Assembly (NCBI GenBank): GCA_947452905.1
Contig: CANGEP010000002.1
Coordinates: forward strand, 186,001-250,000
Source of the DNA: Bacteroidota bacterium
GTDB taxonomy: Bacteria > Bacteroidota > Bacteroidia > Chitinophagales > Chitinophagaceae
DNA: 64,000 nucleotides
Direction: 5' to 3'
The notes below the pieces were generated by a model. It had not been told where the DNA came from. It was given only the letters and a program-made list of their open reading frames with translations, and did not search any database. Positions 18,259-27,547 of this stretch are shown here, one piece after another. The position numbers and the translations under genes are program-made. The stretch's first letter is position 1. The number at the start of each line of letters is the position of its first letter.

Positions 18259-20061
18259 ATGTCGCCAAATAAGCCAAAAGCCATATTCCAATTATCTATA
18301 TTAAAGCGTGTTTTCTCGTTTGTAAAACCCTATCGTTTTATATTTTGGATCAATGTGTTACTTTCTATTGTTTTAGCATTTAGCACTCCCATCAGGCCCT
18401 ATCTTATTCAGGCAACTGTCAATATTGCTATAGGTAAGAACGTAGTGTTGCCTGTATGGTTGCATTGGTTTTTGCCGCAGTCTTCTTGGAATGATATTCT
18501 GCATTTAATTTTAGCCATTACTATTTTTCAAGTAGGCTTTATTATTTTTGAGACCTTGCTTCGCTTCTTTTTTACTTTTGGTATGGCATGGTTGGGTCAA
18601 CAAGTAATTAGAGATTTAAGGAACAAAGTGTACGATAAAATTATGCATTGGGAAATGCGTCAGTTTGATCAAACCCCCATTGGCACACTCACTACTAGAA
18701 CCATTAATGATATTGAAAGTATCAATGATATTTTTTCGGATGGGTTAATACCCATTTTAGCCGATTTATTAACCATTATTGTAGTGCTTACCACCATGAT
18801 TTTGGTAGATTGGAAACTCACTTTAATTTGTTTGATTCCTTTTCCTATCATGATAGTGGCTACTTATTATTTTAAAGAAAGTGTTAATAAAAGTTTTACA
18901 CAAGTGCGTAACGCAGTGGCTGCACTCAATGCTTTTGTGCAAGAGCACATTTCTGGGATGCAAGTGGTACAAGCTTTTGCTGCAGAGGAAAAAGAAATGA
19001 AAAAATTTGCGGCAATTAATGAGCAACATAAAAAAGCAAATATCAAAGCCATCTTTGCGTATTCAGTATTTTTTCCGGTCGTGGAAGTAGTATTGGCTTT
19101 AAGCATTGGTTTAATTGTTTGGTGGGTGGCGGGGAACGCCTTAGATGCAGGGATGCTGGTGGCCTTTATTTTATATCTGAATCAAATATTTCGACCCCTA
19201 AGAATGATTGCTGATAAATTTAATGTTTTGCAAATGGGGATGGTGGCGGCCGAGCGTGTTTTTAAAGTTTTGGACAATACTGATGTTACCATTAATGATG
19301 GCCATTATGCACCTGAGCAAATCAAAGGAAAAATTGAATTCAAACAAGTTGAGTTTGCCTATGAGCCTAGCAATAAAGTTTTAAAAGGGATCGATTTTGT
19401 GGTTGAAGCCGGGCAGACGGTAGCATTAGTGGGCCCAACAGGTAGTGGTAAAACTTCTATCATAAGTATTTTAAACAGGTTATATCCTTATCAAGCAGGG
19501 GCCATTTTGTTAGACGATCATGTTATTGAAGAATATTCACTTCAGTCACTAAGGTCATCAGTGGGTGTGGTTTTACAAGATGTATTTTTATTTTCAGGAT
19601 CTGTTTATGACAATATCACTTTACGTAATCCTTCCATTACAAAAGAGCAGGTGTATGAAGCAGCTAAGATGATAGATATGCATGATTTTATTATGCAACT
19701 CCCTGGGGGCTATGATTATCAAGTGATGGAGAGAGGAGCTACTTTGTCATTAGGGCAACGTCAGTTATTAAGTTTTATAAGAGCCCTTTTGTACAATCCC
19801 TCTATTTTAATTTTAGACGAAGCCACTTCTTCGATCGATACGGAAAGTGAAATGCTTATCGAAAAAGCAATTGATACACTCATTAAAGGACGCACTTCCA
19901 TTGTGATCGCACACCGTTTATCGACCATTCGTAAAGCCAATAAAATAATTGTTTTGGATAAAGGCACTATTGCCGAAATGGGTACTCATAACGAGCTATT
20001 GGCATTGGGGGGCTTTTATGCACAATTAACGGAAATGCAATTTGCCCAGAAAAATAATTAG
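18259..20061 (+). CDS. MsbA/multidrug-type ABC exporter (fused membrane and ATPase domains)
   Basis: This half-transporter acts as a homodimer in the inner membrane. The N-terminal ABC exporter domain (about 1-320) has six hydrophobic helices, including SFVKPYRFIFWINVLLS and later DWKLTLICLIPFPIM. The ATPase domain has Walker A GPTGSGKTS near residue 397, Q-loop VVLQDVFLFSGSV, signature LSLGQRQLL, Walker B LILDEATSSID and the IAHRLST switch. Length is 600. Candidate substrates are lipid A or drugs; no local gene fixes this. It is transcribed away from relA/spoT and ends 133 bp before atpB. Confidence 0.9.
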   Translation: MSPNKPKAIFQLSILKRVFSFVKPYRFIFWINVLLSIVLAFSTPIRPYLIQATVNIAIGKNVVLPVWLHWFLPQSSWNDILHLILAITIFQVGFIIFETLLRFFFTFGMAWLGQQVIRDLRNKVYDKIMHWEMRQFDQTPIGTLTTRTINDIESINDIFSDGLIPILADLLTIIVVLTTMILVDWKLTLICLIPFPIMIVATYYFKESVNKSFTQVRNAVAALNAFVQEHISGMQVVQAFAAEEKEMKKFAAINEQHKKANIKAIFAYSVFFPVVEVVLALSIGLIVWWVAGNALDAGMLVAFILYLNQIFRPLRMIADKFNVLQMGMVAAERVFKVLDNTDVTINDGHYAPEQIKGKIEFKQVEFAYEPSNKVLKGIDFVVEAGQTVALVGPTGSGKTSIISILNRLYPYQAGAILLDDHVIEEYSLQSLRSSVGVVLQDVFLFSGSVYDNITLRNPSITKEQVYEAAKMIDMHDFIMQLPGGYDYQVMERGATLSLGQRQLLSFIRALLYNPSILILDEATSSIDTESEMLIEKAIDTLIKGRTSIVIAHRLSTIRKANKIIVLDKGTIAEMGTHNELLALGGFYAQLTEMQFAQKNN

Positions 20062-20140
20062 TAATATTATAAATGTTTAATAATCAATAAGTTACGAACC
20101 AATTATTTTTTATAATTTCCCTACAGAATTCCTTTAAAAA

Positions 20141-20174
20141 TTGCCTCTTTTCAGCTGCTTTATTCCTATCTTTG
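20141..20174 (+). promoter_or_regulatory. atp operon promoter
   Basis: TATCTTTG at 20167-20174 is a perfect -7 motif. A TTG at 20141-20143 lies 23 bp upstream, within the TTG-N17-23-TAnnTTTG range known from Flavobacterium. The start would be near 20178, 17 nt before the atpB ATG, which excludes the longer upstream reading of atpB. Confidence 0.7.
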
Positions 20175-20194
20175 CCGCAAATTTTGAGATCTGT

Positions 20195-21301
20195 ATGTAC
20201 CTAAATCGTGTTAAATCTTTACTGGTAGTGTGTTTGAGCCTGTTTGCGTTGATGATTTCAGCTCCTTCATTGGCGAATGATACAGCTGCTGCTGTTGAGC
20301 ATGTTGCTAAAAAAGAAGGTGATTTTAATGTAACTGAAACCATCTTAGAGCATATTAAAGACGATCATAGTTGGCATTTGTGGGGACATACATCTATTCA
20401 CTTGCCAGTGATTTTAAAAACCTCCCAAGGTTTTGAAGTTTTCTCTTCCGAAAAATTAGTTGATGAGCATCATGAACCAGTGGTGCATAAAGGCAATTTT
20501 GATTACAAATTAATCGAAGGCAAAACTAAAATTGTAGATGCAAATGGTAATCTTGATAAAGAAGCAAGCAAACAACTATGGGATTTTTCAATCACCAAAA
20601 ATGTAGCAAGCTTATTTGTATCGGTATTCATTTTGCTAGTGGTATTGTTAAGTTCCGCAGCAGCTTATAAAAAAACAGGAATAAAAACAGCGCCAAAAGG
20701 ATTACAATCTTTTATGGAACCCATCATTTTATTTGTAAGAGACGAAGTGGCTATTCCAAATATTGGCGCTAAAAAGTCAGGTAAGTATATGCCTTTCTTG
20801 TTAACTATATTTTTCTTGATTTTAACGAATAACTTTTTAGGGCTAATTCCTTTTTTCCCAGGGGGAGCCAATGTGAGTGGCAATATTGCTTTTACCATGA
20901 CCTTGGCTGTGTGTGTGTTTATTGTGGTAAACTTAAGCGCAAATAAAAGTTATTGGGAACATATTTTTTGGATGCCGGGTATGCACTGGAGTATGAAACT
21001 CTTCTTAGCACCCATTGAGTTAATTGGTGTTTTTACCAAGCCTATTTCTTTAATGATTCGTTTGTTTGCGAACATTACTGCAGGCCACATCTTAGTATTA
21101 AGTTTGATTTGTTTAATCTTCATATTCAAAACGGTTTTTGCTTCTGCGATTGCAGTTCCTTTTGCAGTGTTTATTGGAATGATTGAGTTGTTGGTTGCAT
21201 TTTTGCAAGCCTTCATCTTTACCATGTTAGCTGCTATGTATATTGGAATGGCCACCGAAGAGCATCATCATGAAGCACATGAAGAAGTAGCACATCATTA
21301 A
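20195..21301 (+). CDS. atpB: ATP synthase F0 subunit a
   Basis: Subunit a provides the proton half-channels facing the c-ring. A signal peptide (residues about 1-27, ending SAPSLA) is followed by a periplasmic stretch of about 100 residues seen in Bacteroidota AtpB, then the membrane domain. The motif ELIGVFTKPISLMIRLFAN carries the essential arginine, and QAFIFTMLAAMYIGMA is the last helix. A His/Glu-rich tail ends EHHHEAHEEVAHH. The start ATG at 20195 (MYLNRVKSL) lies behind a perfect promoter. It heads atpB-E-F-H-A. Confidence 0.96.
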   Translation: MYLNRVKSLLVVCLSLFALMISAPSLANDTAAAVEHVAKKEGDFNVTETILEHIKDDHSWHLWGHTSIHLPVILKTSQGFEVFSSEKLVDEHHEPVVHKGNFDYKLIEGKTKIVDANGNLDKEASKQLWDFSITKNVASLFVSVFILLVVLLSSAAAYKKTGIKTAPKGLQSFMEPIILFVRDEVAIPNIGAKKSGKYMPFLLTIFFLILTNNFLGLIPFFPGGANVSGNIAFTMTLAVCVFIVVNLSANKSYWEHIFWMPGMHWSMKLFLAPIELIGVFTKPISLMIRLFANITAGHILVLSLICLIFIFKTVFASAIAVPFAVFIGMIELLVAFLQAFIFTMLAAMYIGMATEEHHHEAHEEVAHH

Positions 21302-21330
21302 TAAAGTATAAATAAAGATTTTTTCAATAA

Positions 21331-21561
<231 letters not shown>

Positions 21562-21581
21562 TCATCCAGGATTTTTAAATT

Positions 21582-21617
21582 ATTATAGGCCCTAGCACAG
21601 GGCGATGGGCCTATAAT
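21582..21617 (+). repeat. intercistronic hairpin between atpE and atpF
   Basis: ATTATAGGCCC (21582-21592) pairs perfectly with GGGCCTATAAT (21607-21617) around a 14-nt loop in the 101-bp atpE-atpF gap. It lacks a long T tract, so it looks more like an mRNA-stability or partial-termination element than a full terminator. Confidence 0.65.
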
Positions 21618-21662
21618 TTTAAGTTGACAAAAAAATAGTAGATAATATTTAATAGATATTTT

Positions 21663-22172
21663 ATGTTGTTAGAAATTAACCCTTTAGTACTTCCAGATAT
21701 TGGCTTGGTGTTTTGGAACACAGTAGCCTTCTTGGTTTTATTAATTGTATTAGGCAAATTTGCTTGGAAGCCTATTTTAAAAGCCATCAATGATCGTGAA
21801 AGCGGCATTGAGGAAGCTTTATTAAAAGCGGATAAAATGAAAGCCGAGATGGCAGCAATGCAAAATGAAAACGAGGCATTGTTGGCAAAAGCACGTGAAG
21901 AGAGAGCCACTTTAATTAAAGAAGCTAAAGAAGCTTCGGAGAAAATGGTGGCCGAAGCAAAAGACAAAGCGAAAGCAGAGTATGACAAAATTGTTGCAGA
22001 TGCTCAATTAGCTATCACACAACAAAAAAATGCGGCCATCACCGAAGTAAAGAATCAAGTAGGTTCATTAGTAGTTGATGTTGCAGAAAAAGTGCTTCGT
22101 AGAGAATTGTCTAATAAAGCAGAGCAAGAAAAGTATATTAAAGAATTAGCAGACGGAGTAAAGTTAAATTAA
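21663..22172 (+). CDS. atpF: ATP synthase F0 subunit b
   Basis: Subunit b is the peripheral stalk. The 169-residue chain has an N-terminal membrane helix (VFWNTVAFLVLLIVLGKF, about 17-34) and a long Ala/Glu/Lys-rich amphipathic coiled coil that dimerises and contacts delta. KPILKAINDRESGIEEALLKAD is a typical start of the soluble stalk. It begins 101 bp after atpE and ends 10 bp before atpH. Confidence 0.95.
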   Translation: MLLEINPLVLPDIGLVFWNTVAFLVLLIVLGKFAWKPILKAINDRESGIEEALLKADKMKAEMAAMQNENEALLAKAREERATLIKEAKEASEKMVAEAKDKAKAEYDKIVADAQLAITQQKNAAITEVKNQVGSLVVDVAEKVLRRELSNKAEQEKYIKELADGVKLN

Positions 22173-22182
22173 AAACTAAAAA

Positions 22183-22743
22183 ATGGCGAACGCACGTTTA
22201 GCAGATAGATACGCAAAAAGTTTAATTGACTTAGCTTCAGAAAGAGGCCAGTTAGAGACTGCCTATGCGGATATGAAATATGTGCAAGCAGTTTGTAAAG
22301 CAAGCACTGAATTTGTTAATTTATTAAAGAGCCCCATTGTAAACGCCGACCAAAAAAATAAAATTTTATTGGCAGTTACTGCAGGCAAAGTGAGTGAATT
22401 ATTAAATGCTTTTTCGGTATTATTGGTAAAAAAAGGAAGAGAATCAGCATTGCCAGAAATCGCTGAAGCTTTCATCAATCAGTACAATGCAATAAAAGGC
22501 ATACATAAGGTTTCTTTAACGACAGCTGTTGAATTAACTAACGAGTTAAAGCAGTCTATTGAGCAAAAAGTTAAAGCAGAAAATAAATTTGCTACGGTTG
22601 AGTTAACTACTAAAACAGACGAATCATTAATTGGAGGTTTTGTTTTAGAATTTAATAATAACCTAGTAGATGCAAGCATAGCTAGAGATTTAAGAGATAT
22701 TAAAAAACAATTTTTAAGTAACGAATTCGTAGGTAAAATTTAA
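22183..22743 (+). CDS. atpH: ATP synthase F1 subunit delta
   Basis: Delta caps the F1 head and binds the b stalk. Family features are the start ANARLADRYAKSLIDLA, the six-helix N-terminal domain, and the C-terminal TDESLIGGFVLEFNNNLVDASIARDLRDIKKQF segment (two conserved parts, LIGGF and DASI). At 186 residues it has normal length. It begins 10 bp after atpF and ends 26 bp before atpA. Confidence 0.95.
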   Translation: MANARLADRYAKSLIDLASERGQLETAYADMKYVQAVCKASTEFVNLLKSPIVNADQKNKILLAVTAGKVSELLNAFSVLLVKKGRESALPEIAEAFINQYNAIKGIHKVSLTTAVELTNELKQSIEQKVKAENKFATVELTTKTDESLIGGFVLEFNNNLVDASIARDLRDIKKQFLSNEFVGKI

Positions 22744-22769
22744 ATAATCATTTATTAAAATAGACTATT

Positions 22770-24347
22770 ATGGTGGACATTAAGCCGGATGAAATATCAG
22801 CGATTCTTAGACAGCAATTAAGCAATTTTAATGCATCTGCTGATTTAGAAGAAGTAGGTACCGTATTACAAGTAGGTGATGGTATTGCTCGTGTATATGG
22901 ATTAAATGGCGTTAGAAGTGGTGAGCTTGTTGAGTTTGAAAATGGCGTAAAAGCTATTGCCTTAAACTTAGAAGAAGATAATGTGGGTGTGGTATTGATG
23001 GGAGATAGCAAATCCATTAAAGAAGGAAACAAAGTAAAAAGAACTGGTCAAATCGCTTCTATTAAAGTAGGAGAAGGATTAGTAGGCCGTGTAATTAATA
23101 TGTTGGGCGAACCTATTGATGGTAAAGGTCCAATCAAAGGCGAATTGTACGAAATGCCTTTGGAGCGTAAAGCACCAGGGGTAATTTTCCGTGAGCCAGT
23201 AAAAGAACCATTACAAACAGGTATCAAAGCGATTGATGCGATGATTCCCATTGGACGTGGTCAACGTGAATTGGTAATTGGTGATCGTCAAACGGGTAAA
23301 ACCGCTATTTGTGTAGACACCATCATCAATCAAAAAGAATTTTACGATGCGGGTCAACCCGTTTATTGTATATATGTGGCGATCGGACAAAAAGCCTCTA
23401 CTATTGCAGGGGTAATGAAAACATTAGAAGACAATGGTGCGATGGCTTATACTACTATCGTTGCTGCTTCTGCTGCCGATCCGGCTCCTCAACAATTCTA
23501 CGCGCCTTTCGCAGGTGCAGCGGTGGGTGAGTTTTTCCGTGATACTGGACGTCCAGCATTAATCGTATTTGATGACTTATCAAAACAAGCGGTAGCCTAT
23601 CGTGAGGTATCTTTATTATTACGTCGTCCACCAGGTCGTGAGGCTTATCCAGGTGACGTATTCTATTTGCACAGTCGTTTATTAGAGCGTGCAGCGAAAG
23701 TAATTGCTAACGATGATATCGCTAAAACAATGAACGATTTACCAGCTTCTATCAAGCATTTGGTTAAAGGAGGTGGTTCATTAACGGCATTGCCAATTAT
23801 TGAAACACAAGCAGGTGACGTATCTGCCTATATTCCTACTAACGTAATCTCTATTACGGATGGTCAAATTTTCTTAGAGGGTAACTTGTTTAACGCCGGT
23901 ATTCGTCCAGCGATTAACGTAGGTATCTCTGTAAGCCGTGTGGGTGGTAATGCGCAGATTAAGTCTATGAAAAAAGTATCTGGTACTTTAAAATTAGACC
24001 AAGCTTTATACCGTGAGTTAGAAGCCTTCTCTAAATTTGGGGGTGACTTAGATCCTGCTACTAAAAACGTAATTGATAAAGGAGCTAGAAACGTAGAAAT
24101 CTTAAAACAAGCTCAATATTCTCCATTTACCGTGGAGAAACAAGTAGCTATTATCTACTTAGGTACACAAGGTTTGTTAAAAGAGGTAGCCGTTAAAAAT
24201 GTGAAAGAGTTTGAAGCACATTTCTTATTAGAGATGAGCAATAAATTACCTAATATTTTAGCTGAATTCAAGAAAGGAAACTTACCTGAAGACGGATTAA
24301 AGCAAATGGTTGATTTAGCCAATAGCATTATTCCTCAGTACAAATAG
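22770..24347 (+). CDS. atpA: ATP synthase F1 subunit alpha
   Basis: Alpha is the regulatory nucleotide-binding F1 subunit. The N-terminal beta-barrel contains [10 protein letters not shown]. The P-loop is [13 protein letters not shown] near residue 170. The arginine finger lies in the [13 protein letters not shown] to [11 protein letters not shown] region, the latter being the ATPase alpha/beta signature. Length is 525. It is the last gene of the unit: a strong terminator follows 23 bp after the stop, and no gamma gene comes next; beta and epsilon are also absent from the window. Confidence 0.98.
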   Translation: MVDIKPDEISAILRQQLSNFNASADLEEVGTVLQVGDGIARVYGLNGVRSGELVEFENGVKAIALNLEEDNVGVVLMGDSKSIKEGNKVKRTGQIASIKVGEGLVGRVINMLGEPIDGKGPIKGELYEMPLERKAPGVIFREPVKEPLQTGIKAIDAMIPIGRGQRELVIGDRQTGKTAICVDTIINQKEFYDAGQPVYCIYVAIGQKASTIAGVMKTLEDNGAMAYTTIVAASAADPAPQQFYAPFAGAAVGEFFRDTGRPALIVFDDLSKQAVAYREVSLLLRRPPGREAYPGDVFYLHSRLLERAAKVIANDDIAKTMNDLPASIKHLVKGGGSLTALPIIETQAGDVSAYIPTNVISITDGQIFLEGNLFNAGIRPAINVGISVSRVGGNAQIKSMKKVSGTLKLDQALYRELEAFSKFGGDLDPATKNVIDKGARNVEILKQAQYSPFTVEKQVAIIYLGTQGLLKEVAVKNVKEFEAHFLLEMSNKLPNILAEFKKGNLPEDGLKQMVDLANSIIPQYK

Positions 24348-24370
24348 TAAATCACTCTATTTTAATACAA

Positions 24371-24396
24371 ACCCCGAACTTAGTTCGGGGTTTTTT
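24371..24396 (+). terminator. intrinsic terminator of the atp operon
   Basis: CCCCGAAC (24372-24379), loop TTA, GTTCGGGG (24383-24390), then six T. It sits 11 bp before the start of the next ABC gene. Confidence 0.95.
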
Positions 24397-24407
24397 GTTA
24401 TTCATGT

Positions 24408-25313
24408 ATGTCGGTTATTAAAGTACAACATATCAGCAAAAATTTTGGCGCCCTTAAAGCAGTGGATGACCTTAGCTTTGAAGTGCAAGAAGGGCAAGTA
24501 TTTGGCTTTTTAGGCCAAAATGGCTCTGGTAAAAGTACTACCATAAGAATGTTGCTTTCTTTAATACATCCTAGTAGTGGGTCTATCGAAATTTTTGGTA
24601 AATCCTTGGCCCATCATAGAAACGAGATTTTAGAGCAAGTGGGTGCTATTATCGAAAGACCCGATTTGTATCCTTATTTAAGCGCTCAAGAGCATTTACA
24701 ATTATTTGCTAAAGTAAGAAAGCAAAAAATAGAAAAAGCCGCTGTACAAAATACTTTAGAAAAAGTAGGTTTGGCCAATCGTGCTACCGATAAAGTACAA
24801 ACCTTTTCCTTGGGAATGAAGCAGCGACTAGGTATCGCCATTGCTTTAGTGCACAATCCACGATTAATTATCTTAGACGAGCCTACGAATGGCTTGGATC
24901 CTCAGGGTATAGCAGATATTCGTAGGCTCATACAGTATCTTTCCAAAGAAGAAGGGAAAACGGTTTTTGTTTCTTCACACCTACTTTCCGAAATTGAACA
25001 AGTAGCTTCTCAGTTATTAATAATTCATAAAGGAAAAAAAATGGTGGAAGGTAATACCAAAGATTTGCTGGATCCTCAAAAACGAATTGTGCAAATTAAA
25101 TCTACCAATGACGAACTTGCTTTACAAGTAATTGTGGCAGGTAGTTTTAGTAATTATTTATTACCCCGAAAAGAAGGTGTCTTTTTAAAAATACCTACTT
25201 ACGAAATACCCTTGCTTAATGAATCATTAATAAAAGCAGGAGTAGCACTATTGGGTATCGAAACTAAAAATTCTTTAGAAGATTATTTTTTACAAATTAC
25301 TTCAAACGTCTAA
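24408..25313 (+). CDS. ABC transporter ATP-binding protein
   Basis: This is the ATPase of an ABC-2 type exporter. Walker A is GQNGSGKST near residue 37, the signature FSLGMKQRLG near 134, Walker B LIILDEPTNGLDPQG near 155 and the switch SSHLLSEIEQ. After residue 220 comes the small C-terminal extension typical of the bacitracin/GldA-like group, about 300 residues in total. It is the first gene after the atp terminator and 2 bp from the permease gene, so the two surely form one transporter. Substrate cannot be read from sequence; downstream LolA-like and secreted proteins suggest an envelope role. Confidence 0.88.
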   Translation: MSVIKVQHISKNFGALKAVDDLSFEVQEGQVFGFLGQNGSGKSTTIRMLLSLIHPSSGSIEIFGKSLAHHRNEILEQVGAIIERPDLYPYLSAQEHLQLFAKVRKQKIEKAAVQNTLEKVGLANRATDKVQTFSLGMKQRLGIAIALVHNPRLIILDEPTNGLDPQGIADIRRLIQYLSKEEGKTVFVSSHLLSEIEQVASQLLIIHKGKKMVEGNTKDLLDPQKRIVQIKSTNDELALQVIVAGSFSNYLLPRKEGVFLKIPTYEIPLLNESLIKAGVALLGIETKNSLEDYFLQITSNV

Positions 25314-25315
25314 TT

Positions 25316-26191
25316 ATGTGGTCCCTCATAAGTGTAGAATTATACAAAATATTTAGACGTCCAAGAACCTATATTGCTTTTGGTGCTATAGCTGCATTGA
25401 TTGTGGTTATTCAATTGGGTTTAAAAATTGACGGCAATTCATATGCAGCTTTTTTAATGAAAGATATAAATGATACCTTAACGGTAGATGGTAAGGTATT
25501 GAATGGATATTTAATTTGTTATATTTTATTACAATTGTTATTAGTGCATGTGCCTTTATTAGTGGCTTTAATAGCAGCGGATATGTTGTCGGGCGAAGCC
25601 AATTTAGGAACCCTACGATTATTATTTAGTACGCCGTATAGTCGCACTCAGTGGGTATTTGCCAAATTTATTGCTGCTAGTGTTTACACCATTTTATTGC
25701 TTATTTGGTTGGCATTTTTAGCACTATTTGTTAGTATGTGGGTATTTGGAACCGACGATTTATTCTTAATGAAATCCAACTATGTAGTATTGATAGAGCA
25801 AAATGATGTTTTGTGGAGATACGTGGGGGCATTTGTTTTCGCTAGTTTTTCTTTGTTAACTGTTACGAGTCTTGGTTTTTTAATGTCGAGTATGGCTAAT
25901 AACTCAATTGGTCCTATAGTGGGTACTATGAGTGCCATTGTTTTTTTTACTATTTTAAGTACTTTAAATATTCCTTTGTTTACAATGGTTAAACCTTATT
26001 TGTTTACCACTCATATGAATAACTGGAAAGAGTTTTTTGATATAAAAGTGAATGCTAGCAACGAAGCTTTATATGGTAGTATCTTAAATATCGCTAAAAT
26101 AAAAAATTCCCTATGGGTCTTAACCCTACATATCATTTTATTTGTGAGTGCTTCTATTATAATCATTAAGAAAAAAGATATCCTTAGTTAA
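25316..26191 (+). CDS. ABC-2 type permease
   Basis: The 291-residue protein is an integral membrane permease with six predicted helices: near 20-38 (TYIAFGAIAALIVVIQLGL), 68-90, 110-140, 170-190, 200-220 and 265-285. The pattern with a large loop after helix 1 and the LSGEANLGTLRLLFSTPYSR coupling segment near residue 90 is typical of ABC-2/NatB-like permeases. It starts 2 bp after the ATPase stop and is followed 5 bp later by the LolA-like gene. Confidence 0.85.
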   Translation: MWSLISVELYKIFRRPRTYIAFGAIAALIVVIQLGLKIDGNSYAAFLMKDINDTLTVDGKVLNGYLICYILLQLLLVHVPLLVALIAADMLSGEANLGTLRLLFSTPYSRTQWVFAKFIAASVYTILLLIWLAFLALFVSMWVFGTDDLFLMKSNYVVLIEQNDVLWRYVGAFVFASFSLLTVTSLGFLMSSMANNSIGPIVGTMSAIVFFTILSTLNIPLFTMVKPYLFTTHMNNWKEFFDIKVNASNEALYGSILNIAKIKNSLWVLTLHIILFVSASIIIIKKKDILS

Positions 26192-26196
26192 TTGTC

Positions 26197-26886
26197 ATGA
26201 AAAAATTTATTTATATAGTTTGTTCGATACTGCTTTTGGCTAGCACAAATGTTGACGCGCAAACAGATCCATTGATTGAAAAAGTAGCTCAAAAACTAGC
26301 TTTAGTAAACGATTATGTTGCTGAAGGAAGCATGAAGACAGATGTATCTTTTATCAAAGCCTCATTAGGCAAAGTAAAAGTTTATTTTAAGAAACCTAAT
26401 TTATTAAAAGTAAAAAAGGATGGAGGTATTTCTTTGTTACCCCGTGGTGGTGTTTCGCTTACTATTAATACGTTATTAAATACCAAACAGTACACAACCA
26501 TTCCAGCAGGAATACAGGTAATAAATGGTAAAAGCTTAACTGTTATAAAATTGATACCCACCGATGATAATTTAGATTGGGTGATTTCTACTTTATGGAT
26601 TGATCCAGTGGAAGCTTTAGTATATAAGACTGCCACTACCACTAAAGAGAACGGAAGTTATGAAATTACAATGCAATATGGCGCTTATGCTAAATATGGC
26701 TTAGCGAGTAAAATTATTTTTAGCTTTAACACTAAGGATTACAAATTACCCAATGGGATAACTTTAGAATTTGGTGACGAAGATCCTGCCGCAAAACAAA
26801 AAGCAATTAAAAATAAAAAGGGAACCATCGAAATTACTTATAACAATTATATAATAAATAAAGGGGTTCCGAATTCTAATTTCTAA
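26197..26886 (+). CDS. LolA-like periplasmic protein
   Basis: A signal peptide (MKKFIYIVCSILLLAS to DAQ at about 22) precedes a domain with the alternating beta-strand pattern of outer-membrane lipoprotein carrier (LolA-like) proteins. KVKVYFKKPNLLKV near residue 55 resembles the typical LolA strand 'xxFxFKKPNxxRL', and LDWVISTLWIDPVEALVYK near 130 resembles the central strand pair. Known LolA carries lipoproteins across the periplasm, but LolA-like folds also bind other hydrophobic ligands. It is 5 bp after the ABC permease and 9 bp before a secreted helical protein. The family call is by pattern only. Confidence 0.55.
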   Translation: MKKFIYIVCSILLLASTNVDAQTDPLIEKVAQKLALVNDYVAEGSMKTDVSFIKASLGKVKVYFKKPNLLKVKKDGGISLLPRGGVSLTINTLLNTKQYTTIPAGIQVINGKSLTVIKLIPTDDNLDWVISTLWIDPVEALVYKTATTTKENGSYEITMQYGAYAKYGLASKIIFSFNTKDYKLPNGITLEFGDEDPAAKQKAIKNKKGTIEITYNNYIINKGVPNSNF

Positions 26887-26895
26887 ATTGCAGGT

Positions 26896-27534
26896 ATGTA
26901 TTACCTCAGAACTTTTTCTCTAGTTATATTCACTAGCCTTTTTTGGAGTAAACAAGTGGTTGCCCAAAAAAATAGTAATCTTTCTACTTTGGTAGCTAGT
27001 TTCAATGCAGCACCTAAAGAGTATGACTATACACAGCTCGTTTCCAGTTTTGAAAAACTACCAGTTTCACCCAATGAAACCAAGGATTGGCTTCCATCGT
27101 ACTATCTTTCTTTATTGTATACAAGACTAAGTTTTCAGGCTAAAAAAGGCGGAGATCTTTATGCAGATAAAGCTATTTTTTTAGCCCAACAATCAATGGC
27201 TATTCAAACCAATGACGAAAACTACTGTGCGCTTTCAATGGCCTATACCGCAAAAATGGCAGTAAGTCCTTATATGCGTTGGTTGAGTTATGAGAAAAGC
27301 ATTTACGAGCCTTTACAAAAAGCAAAAAAGATAAATACGAACAATCCTAGAATTTACATTTTGGAAGCTAGCCTTCAAATGAATATCCCTTCCATTTTTG
27401 GGGGCGGTTGTGCAAAAAGTAAAACTATACTTGTAAAGGCAAAGCAATTATTAGATAAACAAGTTCCCTCCACTACACTACCTACCTGGGGTAAACTTTC
27501 TTTAGACGATTTTAGAGAAACCTGTCCTTTTTAA
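26896..27534 (+). CDS. secreted helical (TPR-like) protein of unknown function
   Basis: The 212-residue protein has an N-terminal signal peptide (residues 1-24, ending VVAQ) and then mostly amphipathic helices. The segments ADKAIFLAQQSMAIQTNDEN and YEPLQKAKKINTNNPRIYIL resemble tetratricopeptide half-repeats, with the NxxNPRxYILxA phrase seen in TPR loops. Two Cys near 110 and 173 and a C-terminal RETCPF are notable. It closes a tight four-gene unit with the ABC transporter and LolA-like protein. I do not recognise a named family. Confidence 0.6.
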   Translation: MYYLRTFSLVIFTSLFWSKQVVAQKNSNLSTLVASFNAAPKEYDYTQLVSSFEKLPVSPNETKDWLPSYYLSLLYTRLSFQAKKGGDLYADKAIFLAQQSMAIQTNDENYCALSMAYTAKMAVSPYMRWLSYEKSIYEPLQKAKKINTNNPRIYILEASLQMNIPSIFGGGCAKSKTILVKAKQLLDKQVPSTTLPTWGKLSLDDFRETCPF

Positions 27535-27547
27535 AAGGTAATTATAA

